64,000 nt of DNA from Candidatus Poribacteria bacterium (lineage in GTDB: Bacteria; Poribacteria; WGA-4E; PCPOR2b), in NCBI GenBank assembly GCA_022822785.1, contig JAJEAL010000053.1, positions 62,001 through 126,000 on the forward strand. The letters are read 5' to 3'. Each line of letters begins with the position of its first letter. The first letter of the stretch is position 1. The position numbers and the translations under genes were made by a program. The notes under the pieces were generated by a model. That model searched no databases. It was not told the DNA's origin and worked only from the letters and a program-made list of their open reading frames with translations. This document shows, piece after piece, positions 35,359 through 44,451 of this stretch.

Positions 35359-35783
35359 CTACACTCTCCTTAAAATTTGAAATGTTGAACCGAGCAATGA
35401 CAGTTAAATTAAGCAGGGCTAAACTGTCTAGCAATCCCATGTAGAACGCATATAGAGGCAATTTGCTACTTTTCATACACCCTACTCAATAGATTACGAG
35501 AACCAATGAAATTTAAAAACAGGACACCCTAAAAATATAGAGCAAGCGATATGCCAATAATCACATCACTGCTGAAATAAAAAAACCGTCGCCGAGTTTT
35601 TCCCGCCTCGTTTTGTCTTATTTATAAAGGAAATTTAGTTCTGATAGGTAGCTCGACCCTGATTAGGTCGTTGTGTGAGGCGTCTTTCCCATAAAGAAAT
35701 TAGTGCGGTCAAGCAAAGTCCTTAATTCAGAGTTGCTGAATTATTGGGCAAATCACTGCCAAAGTTTTTAGCAATGCAAATCT
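35359..35783. other. glnA upstream region, no gene seen
   Basis: The 425-bp gap contains the sigma-54-type element at 35541-35557 and, farther upstream for glnA, a dyad TAATTCAG-AGTTG-CTGAATTA (35723-35743) that could be an activator site but resembles AT-rich repeats elsewhere. An upstream region this long is compatible with enhancer-type control. No reading frame with a ribosome site is seen. Confidence 0.5.
35541..35557 (-). promoter_or_regulatory. Predicted sigma-54 (-24/-12) promoter of glnA
   Basis: Read on the minus strand the site is TTGGCATATCGCTTGCT. GG and GC are separated by exactly ten bases, and it matches the consensus TTGGCACGN4TTGCW except for two internal positions. Predicted start near 35530, leader about 170 nt. 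glnA is a classic sigma-54 target. Confidence 0.6.
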
Positions 35784-36359
35784 CTATTGGTTTAAATCCT
35801 TCACAAAGCGGCTGGCTTCTGGTTCAACCTGTCCCGCATATTTGTTCCCTGGTTTTTGACGATAGGGCACTTTTGCAGGAGAGGATAACTCTTCAAATGT
35901 AAACGCACAAATCCGCATCCCGGGGTAGAGCTTAACAGGCATGCGCCCAAGGTTTCCCAACTCCAATGTAGCGGTTCCAACCCAACCCGGATCAAAAAGC
36001 CCCGCCGTGCTGTGGACAATAATGCCAAGCCTGCCAAGGCTGCTGCGTCCTTCGAGTCGTGCCATCACATCGTCAGCGAGTTCAAGCGTTTCGAGGGTCG
36101 CAGCGAGGACAAATTCTCCCGGCTGCATGGTGAACGCCTCACCATTAGGAACTTCCACTTTGTGCATCAGCTCGTTGAGATTAATGTCTTCACGAAGATC
36201 TATATAAGCGTATTTACTGTGCTCAAACAACCGAAAGGTATTCCCCAACCGAAAATCGATGGAGCAGGAACCGAGCTGTTTGGTCAGGTCTGGGGGAGGC
36301 GTGATTTTGATTTTCCCCACTTCCTGATAACGCATAATATCCCGATCTGATAGAACCAT
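35784..36359 (-). CDS. dcd: dCTP deaminase
   Basis: 191 residues, close to E. coli Dcd (193). Family motifs are CSIDFRLGNTFRLF at 32-45, EGRSSLGRLGIIVHSTAG and LFDPGWVGTATLEL, with the catalytic Glu expected in the last, and PGMRICAFTFEEL near the end. Converts dCTP to dUTP for dTMP synthesis, or to dUMP in bifunctional relatives. A sigma-70 promoter lies about 50-80 bp upstream. AAAGGGAAAG precedes the ATG. Confidence 0.93.
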   Translation of the reverse strand: MVLSDRDIMRYQEVGKIKITPPPDLTKQLGSCSIDFRLGNTFRLFEHSKYAYIDLREDINLNELMHKVEVPNGEAFTMQPGEFVLAATLETLELADDVMARLEGRSSLGRLGIIVHSTAGLFDPGWVGTATLELGNLGRMPVKLYPGMRICAFTFEELSSPAKVPYRQKPGNKYAGQVEPEASRFVKDLNQ

Positions 36360-36407
36360 CCGCTTTCCCTTTTGATTGTTACGCTATCCTGTGCAAATTC
36401 GCCATTC

Positions 36408-36437
36408 ATTATATACTAAAATTACCAAAAATGTAAA
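36408..36437 (-). promoter_or_regulatory. Predicted sigma-70 promoter for dcd
   Basis: TTTACA (36437-36432), 18-nt spacer, TATAAT (36413-36408) on the minus strand. Predicted start near 36401, leader about 42 nt. Confidence 0.55.
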
Positions 36438-36529
36438 GATTTATTTCCTTGTAATAACCGCAGTTGTTACTAATGCATGGATTGCTCTGAATTTTGATAA
36501 AATTAGCACCAAAGGTTAAGCAGCTTGGG

Positions 36530-37276
36530 TCACTTTGTAAATACTAGGTCTTCGGCATTTGCTCCCGCATCAGAAGCGAGGTCTGTCAGTGCCTTAGCGA
36601 CCACTTCCGGACTGAATAGAGAAGACCGTGCGGCAGCCACAGCCGCTTCGGGTGATTCTCCACCCCTTTCTGCAATTTCGGCGATTGCCCTGAGTTTCAA
36701 GGGCGTATTAAGGTTACCGGGACAAACGACGTGCACCCGGATATTTAACGGGTCGACTTGATGCTTCAAAGTAAATCCCAACCCCCGTACGCCACCTTTG
36801 CTGGCTCCGTAGGCGACGGATGCGCTAGGACCTGTCACCCCGGCGCCCGATGCAATCAGCACAATTACCCCGCCGCCACTCTTTTCCATCAACGGAACAG
36901 CATGTTTAGTGCACAGGAAAGTCCCCCGTAAGTTGACCCTGATGACTTTATCCCATGCGTCCGCCTCAAACTGATCTATACGAATAGCTGCGCCTAGCAA
37001 GATACCGGCGCAAGTCACGAGCACATCAAGGCGCCCAAAGCTTTCCTGTACCGCTTCTACTAGGGCAGCAACGTCCGGCTCTTGAGACACGTCCGTCCGC
37101 ACAAACTTGGCAGTGCCGCCTTTTTCTTCAATAGATTGGACAGTTGCGGTGCCATCTGATTCATTTACATCAGCGATGACGACTTTTGCTCCTTCTCGTG
37201 CATACATCATCGCTGTAGCAGCACCGATGCCTGTTGCCCCACCGGTGACGACAGCAATTTTATTCTGTAATCGCAT
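36530..37276 (-). CDS. Short-chain dehydrogenase/reductase (SDR)
   Basis: 248 residues of a classical SDR. TGGATGIGAATAM at 12-24 is the cofactor TGxxxGxG motif; Asp36 after the second strand (VVIADVNES) favours NAD over NADP. Catalytic Tyr-Lys is YGASKGG, and NLRGTF and the active-site Ser region IASGAG are present. Substrate unknown. AGAGGAAAACC precedes the ATG. Situated downstream of mraY on the same strand after a 171-bp gap, so unlikely to be part of the cell-wall operon functionally. Confidence 0.92.
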   Translation of the reverse strand: MRLQNKIAVVTGGATGIGAATAMMYAREGAKVVIADVNESDGTATVQSIEEKGGTAKFVRTDVSQEPDVAALVEAVQESFGRLDVLVTCAGILLGAAIRIDQFEADAWDKVIRVNLRGTFLCTKHAVPLMEKSGGGVIVLIASGAGVTGPSASVAYGASKGGVRGLGFTLKHQVDPLNIRVHVVCPGNLNTPLKLRAIAEIAERGGESPEAAVAAARSSLFSPEVVAKALTDLASDAGANAEDLVFTK

Positions 37277-37447
37277 GGTTTTCCTCTTATGGAAAATATA
37301 AAATAACCCGAGGCGCGAGTAGTAGACATATTACTTTGAATTCCGAACCTATTGAGCGTCAATAAACTAATTATTTCGACGTTTCCGCTGCTAGTCTGCC
37401 GTACTTTTGATATGAATCTCACTGTTTTTTGCTTGTCCCGTCTCTCA

Positions 37448-38551
37448 CTAGCGCAATTTGAGGGTACTCAGTGCGATGAGCATCAAAACTAACCCGATAA
37501 TCCAGAAACGGAGAACGACCTTCGGCTCGGGCCAACCGAGTTGCTCGAAATGGTGATGCAGCGGTGACATTCTAAACACCCGCTTTTTGCGCGTCTTATA
37601 GGAGGCGACTTGGATAATGACCGACAGCGCCTCCGCCACGAAAATCCCGCCGACAATCACAAGCAAAATCTCTTCCTTGATTAGGATGGAAATGGTTCCT
37701 AGTGCCGCGCCTAAGGCTAACGAACCTGTATCTCCCATGAAGACCTGCGCCGGGTGACAATTATACCACAAAAAGCCCACACCGGCACCGATCAACGCAG
37801 CGCAAAAGATAGTTGCGGCCTCTCCACTAGCTGGAAGATGTGCAATGTCGAGATAATCCGCTAACTGTTGATGGCTTGTGAGGTAGCCTAGCACACCAAA
37901 TGTAACTGCCACAAACAGGGTACAGCCAATAGCCAGACCATCAAGTCCATCCGTAAGATTCACAGCGTTCGACGCACTGATAATGACGAACGCTGCAAAT
38001 GGAATAAAGAATATACCTAGGTCCGGACGAAGATTTTTAAAGAAAGGAATAATAATCGATGTTTTTTCGGTCAAACTATCTTTTGGAATAGGTCCCCATT
38101 GATACAGAAAATAAGCGATAGCGAACGCTCCAACCGTTTGCAAAAAAAGCTTATGCCAACCCTTCAATCCAAGTGATTGTTGCCTGGTAATCTTCCGATA
38201 ATCGTCTAGAAACCCGAGCCCACCAAACCACAGAACGCTGAAGGTGAGGATAAAAATATATGGCTGATCCCATCGTGCCCACAAGAAAATTGAAATTAGT
38301 ACGGACGCGATAATAAGTACGCCACCCATCGTCGGCGTACCTTCCTTGCTAAAATGCGTTTCGGGACCATCATCCCGGACATGCTGACCGATTTTCAATC
38401 GTCTCAAGTGTTTGATAACAAATGGACCTAAAATTAAAGCTATAAGTAGTGCGGTTACTGTTGCGTAGATAGACCGAAAGCTGATATAACGGAATACATT
38501 CAGCGGGGAAAAAAAACTGGTCAATTGTTCAAAAAATAGGTGGTAAAGCAT
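37448..38551 (-). CDS. mraY: Phospho-N-acetylmuramoyl-pentapeptide transferase
   Basis: 367 residues with ten membrane helices. EGTPTMGGVL, the catalytic Asp-rich FLDDYRK, NLTDGLDGLA, MGDTGSLALG and SPLHHHFEQLGWPE are all hallmark MraY motifs. It makes lipid I by moving the phospho-MurNAc-pentapeptide to undecaprenyl phosphate. The last recognised gene of the cell-wall cluster here; murD, ftsW and murG do not follow, their place being taken by an SDR gene. Confidence 0.96.
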   Translation of the reverse strand: MLYHLFFEQLTSFFSPLNVFRYISFRSIYATVTALLIALILGPFVIKHLRRLKIGQHVRDDGPETHFSKEGTPTMGGVLIIASVLISIFLWARWDQPYIFILTFSVLWFGGLGFLDDYRKITRQQSLGLKGWHKLFLQTVGAFAIAYFLYQWGPIPKDSLTEKTSIIIPFFKNLRPDLGIFFIPFAAFVIISASNAVNLTDGLDGLAIGCTLFVAVTFGVLGYLTSHQQLADYLDIAHLPASGEAATIFCAALIGAGVGFLWYNCHPAQVFMGDTGSLALGAALGTISILIKEEILLVIVGGIFVAEALSVIIQVASYKTRKKRVFRMSPLHHHFEQLGWPEPKVVLRFWIIGLVLMLIALSTLKLR

Positions 38552-38823
38552 AGCAGTATAAAAGTTTATCCTCTGAATCTGTACGATTTTTGAAAATTAA
38601 AGATAATAAAAAGGAAGGACAGGAAGTAATCTCTCCCTTCCGCTGAACCGACAATTTCAAGCACGGCCCTGCGACGGTAGCATAGGTTGACATTTGATAC
38701 TAGGTAGGCTGAGCATGTTGCCTGATTTTCCGCTCGGCTCAATGCCGATAGGTATCCTGTAGGTCGAGATTCATCTGTTGACCTCCAAACATCCAAAAGC
38801 CAGTGGAATCCAAGGGCTTGATT

Positions 38824-40191
38824 TCAGGCTATCCCCATCAGTTCTTCCAAAACCTGTTCCAATTTTATCCCACGTGACCCTTTAATAAGAACCGCGTCGC
38901 CGGGGCGAGCGTATTCAATCAGATCTCGTGCCGCTTGCTGTGGTGTATCACAAGAGGTGATAAATTCGACTCTACCTTCTGCACCACAAGCAATTTCACG
39001 GCTATGAGGACCGACAGTAATTAATAGGTCGATATTGGTGGGGACAGCCTTGCCCGCTTTCAGATGAAACGCATCGGACGCTTCGCCAAGTTCAAGCATA
39101 TCACCAAGAATTGCAATTCGCTTGCCATTTATCTCAATATCGCTGAGAAATGCCAAAGCAGATTTGAGCGACTCCGGATTTGAGTTATAGGCATCGTTGA
39201 TAATAAGTAGGTCGTTGTGGGCAATCGGCTCCATTCGCATGTCCGCTGGCTGAAAATGTTCTAGTCCGATACAAATTTCTGTCGGTGCTAAGCCTGCCCA
39301 GACGCCAACGCTGACAGCAGCGAGGGCGTTGTAAATGTTGTGTTTTCCCAGACAAGGCAGATGTACCCTGTCGATTTCGTCTCCACTAATTTTTAGCGTG
39401 AACGCGGGGTTACCGAATCGGTCAATTTCAATTTCGCTCGCGGAAATATCTGCATCAGTTTGCCAACCAAATGTGGTGATTTGACCACACACACGGCCGG
39501 CAAGCCTCGGCGTCATCGGATCATCGGCGTTGAGGATGGCATGTTTGACGTGGGCTAGCAATGCCCCTTTCTCTTCAGCGACCCCTTCAATTGAGCCGAG
39601 CAACTCCAAGTGTGCTGGTCCGATGTTAGTAATCACACCGACGGTCGGGGCTGTTATCTGTGACAGGCGTTCAATTTCCCCGGGCCAGCTGGTGCCAATC
39701 TCTAACACAGCAATCTCATTGGTTTCGCTGAGTTGCATTAATCGTGAAGGAATGCCAATCTGATTATTGTAACTTTTCTCGGATTTGAAAACGGAAAACC
39801 GCTGTGCCAACACAGAGGTTGTTATGTCCTTTGTCGTGGTCTTGCCGTTGCTGCCCGTAATCGCGATGATCGGCAAATCGAACTTGCGGCGGTGACAGTT
39901 GGCTATATCTCCCAACGCAACGAGCGTGTCGCTTACTTGCACAATAATCGGTGGCGCAAGTTGGGAAAAATCCGCTACCGGCTTTGAGACAACCGCTCCA
40001 ATCGCGCCCTGTTGACACACGTTCTCTAGGAAGTTATGTCCGTCGAATTTTTCACCGACCAGTGCGACAAAGAGGTCCCCCTTTTTTATTATTCGTGAGT
40101 CTGTTGAGACCCGCGTTATTACGGTGTTGGGATTACCTTCGATGAGGTCGCCCTGTGCTGCTTGTAAGATTTCAGCAATTGTAAGGTTCAT
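38824..40191 (-). CDS. murF: UDP-N-acetylmuramoyl-tripeptide--D-Ala-D-Ala ligase
   Basis: 455 residues. ITGSNGKTTTKDIT near 109 is the ATP-binding loop, IGTSWPGEIERL carries the metal-binding Glu region, and INDAYNSNPESLKSAL is a MurF-specific signature. Adds D-Ala-D-Ala to the UDP-MurNAc-tripeptide in the cytoplasm. Follows the small membrane gene by 77 bp and precedes mraY across a 272-bp gap that carries GTAGG-type repeat fragments (38680-38785). Confidence 0.95.
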   Translation of the reverse strand: MNLTIAEILQAAQGDLIEGNPNTVITRVSTDSRIIKKGDLFVALVGEKFDGHNFLENVCQQGAIGAVVSKPVADFSQLAPPIIVQVSDTLVALGDIANCHRRKFDLPIIAITGSNGKTTTKDITTSVLAQRFSVFKSEKSYNNQIGIPSRLMQLSETNEIAVLEIGTSWPGEIERLSQITAPTVGVITNIGPAHLELLGSIEGVAEEKGALLAHVKHAILNADDPMTPRLAGRVCGQITTFGWQTDADISASEIEIDRFGNPAFTLKISGDEIDRVHLPCLGKHNIYNALAAVSVGVWAGLAPTEICIGLEHFQPADMRMEPIAHNDLLIINDAYNSNPESLKSALAFLSDIEINGKRIAILGDMLELGEASDAFHLKAGKAVPTNIDLLITVGPHSREIACGAEGRVEFITSCDTPQQAARDLIEYARPGDAVLIKGSRGIKLEQVLEELMGIA

Positions 40192-40268
40192 GATGATAGA
40201 TGGGTTGTAAGGCTGTTGTATTCTGTGCCCAATCTACTCAGACTGTGCTTGAACAGATCAATTTGTCT

Positions 40269-40481
40269 TTACTCTCTGGTATTCTCGTTGTCTGCGATTC
40301 TCTCAATCCTATCTGCGACCTTTTCGATCGCTTCAACAGAGCGCGTGTTCGTCCTTGAAATTGCCCAGAGATTGTCTGCGATCTTTTCAAGTGAGCGAAT
40401 AGCTCGCATAATAATCCAAAAAAGGAAAATATAAAGTGCTACCGTCAATACGAATGGGAAGAAAGCATTAACAAAGTCCAT
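40269..40481 (-). CDS. Small membrane protein with coiled coil, between murE and murF
   Basis: 70 residues from the ATG at 40481, with AGGAGG 11 nt upstream (a GTG four codons earlier overlaps that site). One membrane helix (FFPFVLTVALYIFLFWIIM) is followed by a charged segment with heptad-like spacing (IRSLEKIADNLWAIS and IEKVADRIERIAD). No known family is recognised. Its position inside a cell-wall operon suggests a structural or scaffolding role at the membrane, but this is inference; the clear ribosome site and short flanking gaps argue that it is a real gene. Confidence 0.65.
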   Translation of the reverse strand: MDFVNAFFPFVLTVALYIFLFWIIMRAIRSLEKIADNLWAISRTNTRSVEAIEKVADRIERIADNENTRE

Positions 40482-40527
40482 ATTGAGCCTCACCTCCTGA
40501 CCCTATGGTTGAATGACATTGCCTTCA

Positions 40528-41988
40528 TTAGTGTGACCTTAATTGCTCAAGGAATTCCCCTGCGACTGCCCGATCGTCGAAATCAAATCGGACCCCCTTA
40601 ATTTCTTGATATGGCTCATGCCCTTTGCCTGCAATGGTAACAAGATCGCCCGCCTTTGCTAACTCAATCGCATGACCGATGGCGGTCCGGCGATCCTGAA
40701 TCAAGTCGTAACTTGCGTCGGCGGGTAAGCCGTCCACAATGTCAGCAAGGATTGCATCTGGTTCTTCGGTGCGTGGATTGTCGGAGGTAATCACACTGTG
40801 GTCGGCGATGGTGGCAGAGATATTGCCCATGTTTGGGCGTTTGCCGCGGTCCCGATCTCCGCCGCAGCCGAAGACACAGATTAAATTGCCTTGGGTAATC
40901 TTTCGTGCAGCGGTCAACAGGTTTTCCAAACCGTCAGGCGTGTGGGCGTAGTCCACAACAACAGCGAAAGGTTGTCCCCGGTCGACTAACTCAAATCGTC
41001 CGGGCACAACTGTAGATGCCAATCCTGCTTGGATTGCCTCAATCGAGCAATTATGATGTAACCCGACCCCAATTGCAGCAAGGGCATTATATAGATTATA
41101 ATCCCCCAACAGGCGCAGATTTGCTGAGATCTTGCCACTTGGTGTGTCCGCTACGAATGAAAGTCCTTTGAGCGTTGATTCGACGTCGCAAACCGTCAAA
41201 TCCGACTGTTGCTCAATCCCGAAGGTAAGGCATGGGACGTTGGTTTGCTGACGAATCGAATCGGAGGCTGCGTCGTCGGCGTTAAGGATTGCTAGGCCGT
41301 TATCAGGATTAAGTTGCTGAAACAACATCATCTTGGCGTTCAGATATTCCTCCATCGTCTCATGGTAATCGAGATGGTCTTGTGTCAGATTAGTGAAAAC
41401 CGCTGTTTCAAAGGTGAGCCCAGCCAATCGGTGTTGTGCGAGTCCTTGAGATGAGGTCTCCATGATAACATACTCCACGCCCGCATCGGCGATGTCTTGG
41501 AACAGCTTATGGAGCGTTAAGGGTTCAAGCGTCGTAATCGTTGGTTCCACAAAGACATCTGCGTACCGGGTGCCAACGGTACCCATGAGCCCTGACTTTA
41601 ATCCGGCAGCGTTGAAGATTGAATGTGCCAAATGTGCTGTTGAGGTCTTGCCGTTTGTGCCGGTGATCCCAATCAGCTTCAACCGATCTGCTGGGTTCTG
41701 ATACCAGTTTGCTGCGATGAGCGAGAACGTAGGGCGTCCGTTTGGTGTCTGGATGTAAGTGACGCCGGGCGGGGTCGATTCTGGTTTCTCTCCAATAATT
41801 GTTGTCGCCCCATTTTGGATCGCTTGCGGGATAAAGGTGTGTCCATCAACATTGACGCCATCATAGCATACAAAGGCATACCCTCTCTCTACAATGCGAC
41901 TATCGCTCGTAATGCCGGTAATCTCTTTGTCAAGTCCCCCAGCTGATGAAATGATATTTATCCCTTGAAGCAAGCGATGAAGTTTCAC
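40528..41988 (-). CDS. murE: UDP-N-acetylmuramoyl-tripeptide synthetase (mDAP type)
   Basis: 486 residues. GITGTNGKTSTAHLA is the ATP loop, VIMETSSQGLAQHRL is the family metal-binding strand, and DNPRTEEP is the DNPR motif that selects meso-diaminopimelate over lysine. The cell therefore makes mDAP-type peptidoglycan, as in Gram-negative bacteria. Follows ftsI by 173 bp. Confidence 0.95.
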   Translation of the reverse strand: MKLHRLLQGINIISSAGGLDKEITGITSDSRIVERGYAFVCYDGVNVDGHTFIPQAIQNGATTIIGEKPESTPPGVTYIQTPNGRPTFSLIAANWYQNPADRLKLIGITGTNGKTSTAHLAHSIFNAAGLKSGLMGTVGTRYADVFVEPTITTLEPLTLHKLFQDIADAGVEYVIMETSSQGLAQHRLAGLTFETAVFTNLTQDHLDYHETMEEYLNAKMMLFQQLNPDNGLAILNADDAASDSIRQQTNVPCLTFGIEQQSDLTVCDVESTLKGLSFVADTPSGKISANLRLLGDYNLYNALAAIGVGLHHNCSIEAIQAGLASTVVPGRFELVDRGQPFAVVVDYAHTPDGLENLLTAARKITQGNLICVFGCGGDRDRGKRPNMGNISATIADHSVITSDNPRTEEPDAILADIVDGLPADASYDLIQDRRTAIGHAIELAKAGDLVTIAGKGHEPYQEIKGVRFDFDDRAVAGEFLEQLRSH

Positions 41989-42161
41989 AATCTGTTCTAC
42001 CTCCAGTCCAAATCAAGGCTTTCAGGATTAAGAGAAAGCGGCTTTGAATCTCAGGGCTTATTGTCCGAATTAACTTTCACTCTTACACTTTTGAATCACA
42101 GTGGCGAAGTGACTACATTCCAAGTTGCAACTTGATTGGCCTGCTGGGTCTAACTTGACTT

Positions 42162-43892
42162 TCACCTATGGGTAAAGAGATGCTTTTGACTCAAATAGCG
42201 CATCGCTTGATCCGCAATTTTTTGGAAAATTGGAGCTGTAACATAGCTGCTCAACGGTGCACCCGCGGGCTCGTCAACGACAACGATGATTGAGAGTAGC
42301 GGATCCTCCGCCGGAAGGAATCCGGCAAAAGTAGCAACCACTTTGCCTTCAACATATCCTTTTCCCGGTTCCGCTTTCTGAGCTGTGCCGGTTTTGCCGG
42401 CAACACTATATCCTTCGACTCGTGCCCTCAACCCGCCCCCGGCTTCTGTCACACCGACAAGCATTTCTGTCATCATCTGTGCACTCTCTGCGGAAATAAC
42501 GTGGCGTATCGGCTTCGGAACTGATTTTTCTAGCAAGTTGCCGTCCTGATCAATAATTTGTTGAGTGACATACGGCTGCAACAACACCCCGTTGGTAGCG
42601 ATTACGTTGAGGGCATTCAACATCTGCATGGGAGTCACGGAAATACTTTGACCAAACGGAACGGAGGCAATCGTGTAGTCGTCCCACTTTTCTATACCTC
42701 TCAAGCTACCGATACGTTCGTAGGGTAGATCGATACCAGTTTTTTTACCGAATCCGAATCTGTGTGTGTAAGTCTCCAACTGTTCTTTATTAAGATGGCT
42801 CGCAGCCTTGAGAATACCAATATTGCTCGACTTCGCGATAATCTCGCGCAGCGTTAGCCACCCATTGGGCTTGATATCGTTAATGACATGTCCATTGGAC
42901 AAGCGATATTCCCCCATTTCACAGTATTCACCCGAGTCCGGAGACATCAGTTTCTCGTTGATAAGGGCGGAAGCGGTAACAACCTTAAATACAGAACCAG
43001 GTTCGTATTGCATCCAGATAGCGCGATTCCGCTTGGCTGCTTCTTGGCTCTGTGAGTAATGGTTGGGGTTGTAGTTCGGATAATTCGCTAACCCCAGAAT
43101 CTCGCCACTTTTGGAGTGCATTACGATTGCAGCCCCTGATTGTGCACCCCACTTTTCGCAGCCGGCAATCAATTCTGTTTCTGCGATATGTTGAATATAC
43201 TCATCAAGTGTGAGGACGACGCTACGACCGCGTTGAACTCCCTGTTGATAAAGCTGTGATGGCCGAACCGGGCGTCTCTTACCATCGGTGGTGATTCGGC
43301 TGCTGTTTGACTGCGACTCTCGGAGTTCGGTTTTTTCGGCTTTACTTAGGTAGGCATTGTACTGATGTTCAATTCCGTCTACGCCTCTGTTTTCAAAATT
43401 GGTGTGTCCAATAATATGGCAGGCTAGCTCATCTTTTGGATAAGATCGTTTGCCATGGATTCGATATCCGATTCCATAGATACTTCTGGCGACTGGACGG
43501 ATGTCGTTAAGCTGCTCGTAATTTATGTTCCGTTTTAGCCAAACAAAACGTCTTTTCTCCTCCTGTAGCATCGGTAGCAATGTATCTGCTGAAACGTTGA
43601 GCACCGGTGCAAGTTTACGAGCAACCTCTTCAGGTTTAGCCTTCAACACTTTTGGGTCCGCATAAACCGAAACTAAGTCTTGATTGATTGCGAAAATACT
43701 TCCGTGCCGATCTACAATCGTAGCCCGTTTTGCCTGAGAGGGTACTTGTGTGTTATGCTGAACCTCGGAGCGTTCGCGTAACTGATGACTGTGTACATAT
43801 TGGATCAGGAATAAGCGACCTATCAATAATCCTAAGCAGATCTCTAGACCAACCCATACGATTGCAATGCGGGAGAAAGGTATATTTTTCAT
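42162..43892 (-). CDS. ftsI: Peptidoglycan D,D-transpeptidase (FtsI/PBP class B)
   Basis: 576 residues. An N-terminal membrane helix is followed by a PBP dimerisation domain and a transpeptidase domain with SVFK (SxxK), SSN and KTGTAQ motifs. FtsI cross-links septal peptidoglycan and is part of the divisome. The position after ftsL and before murE is that of the standard division/cell-wall cluster, which supports the FtsI over a general PBP2 identity. The 205-bp gap to ftsL contains two short hairpins (near 44007-44020 and 44025-44042). Confidence 0.93.
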   Translation of the reverse strand: MKNIPFSRIAIVWVGLEICLGLLIGRLFLIQYVHSHQLRERSEVQHNTQVPSQAKRATIVDRHGSIFAINQDLVSVYADPKVLKAKPEEVARKLAPVLNVSADTLLPMLQEEKRRFVWLKRNINYEQLNDIRPVARSIYGIGYRIHGKRSYPKDELACHIIGHTNFENRGVDGIEHQYNAYLSKAEKTELRESQSNSSRITTDGKRRPVRPSQLYQQGVQRGRSVVLTLDEYIQHIAETELIAGCEKWGAQSGAAIVMHSKSGEILGLANYPNYNPNHYSQSQEAAKRNRAIWMQYEPGSVFKVVTASALINEKLMSPDSGEYCEMGEYRLSNGHVINDIKPNGWLTLREIIAKSSNIGILKAASHLNKEQLETYTHRFGFGKKTGIDLPYERIGSLRGIEKWDDYTIASVPFGQSISVTPMQMLNALNVIATNGVLLQPYVTQQIIDQDGNLLEKSVPKPIRHVISAESAQMMTEMLVGVTEAGGGLRARVEGYSVAGKTGTAQKAEPGKGYVEGKVVATFAGFLPAEDPLLSIIVVVDEPAGAPLSSYVTAPIFQKIADQAMRYLSQKHLFTHR

Positions 43893-44097
43893 CGGGTATC
43901 AATGCCGAGGTGTAATTGTGTGCGATTTCGGTGAGGAGCCCTACAAGGACTGAATCGCTTGATCAGAACGTAATGCTTATCATCCATTACGTTTCACATG
44001 CATACGCCCCGTTGCAGGGGAATCCTCCACGGAAATGGAGGGGCTAGAACGAACTAAAGATTAACGAATTGTACGATTAAGCGCTCGATTCGCATAC

Positions 44098-44391
44098 TTA
44101 GTCGGCTCGCAGCACATATGCTGGCTTGGAGGGTTGAACCATCTGGAGATCTTTTGCAATTTCATGAATCCGTTCGATCGAGGTGAGTCGTGTTTCCTCT
44201 ATTTTGAGTCTGTTAATTTCGTTTTGGAGCCGATCTCTTTGCTGCTCAAAACCCTCACGCATCTGCAGGGCAACCTTATTTTGGTATGACGAAAACCACG
44301 CACTCAGAAAAAAGATACAAATATAAATGGCAAGTGCAAGGTATGCAAAGGGCTGGAACTTTGCTGACTGAGCTGCTTTCTGATATCTCAT
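44098..44391 (-). CDS. ftsL: Cell-division protein FtsL-like
   Basis: 97 residues with one membrane helix (YLALAIYICIFFLSAW) followed by a coiled coil (FEQQRDRLQNEINRLKIEET) and a short conserved-looking tail (IHEIAKDLQMVQP). This is the compact layout of FtsL, the small bitopic divisome protein that bridges FtsB and FtsQ. FtsL sequences diverge strongly, so the name rests mainly on size, topology and position between rsmH and ftsI. Confidence 0.8.
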   Translation of the reverse strand: MRYQKAAQSAKFQPFAYLALAIYICIFFLSAWFSSYQNKVALQMREGFEQQRDRLQNEINRLKIEETRLTSIERIHEIAKDLQMVQPSKPAYVLRAD

Positions 44392-44451
44392 AACTATAAT
44401 TGTTTCTGTGGGTTCCTTTGCAAACCGCTTCGTCCGGTTTTTAGGAAACGT

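Noticed and set aside
38566-38796. 76-codon frame between mraY and murF
   Set aside because: It lies over GTAGG-type repeat fragments and has no recognisable motif.
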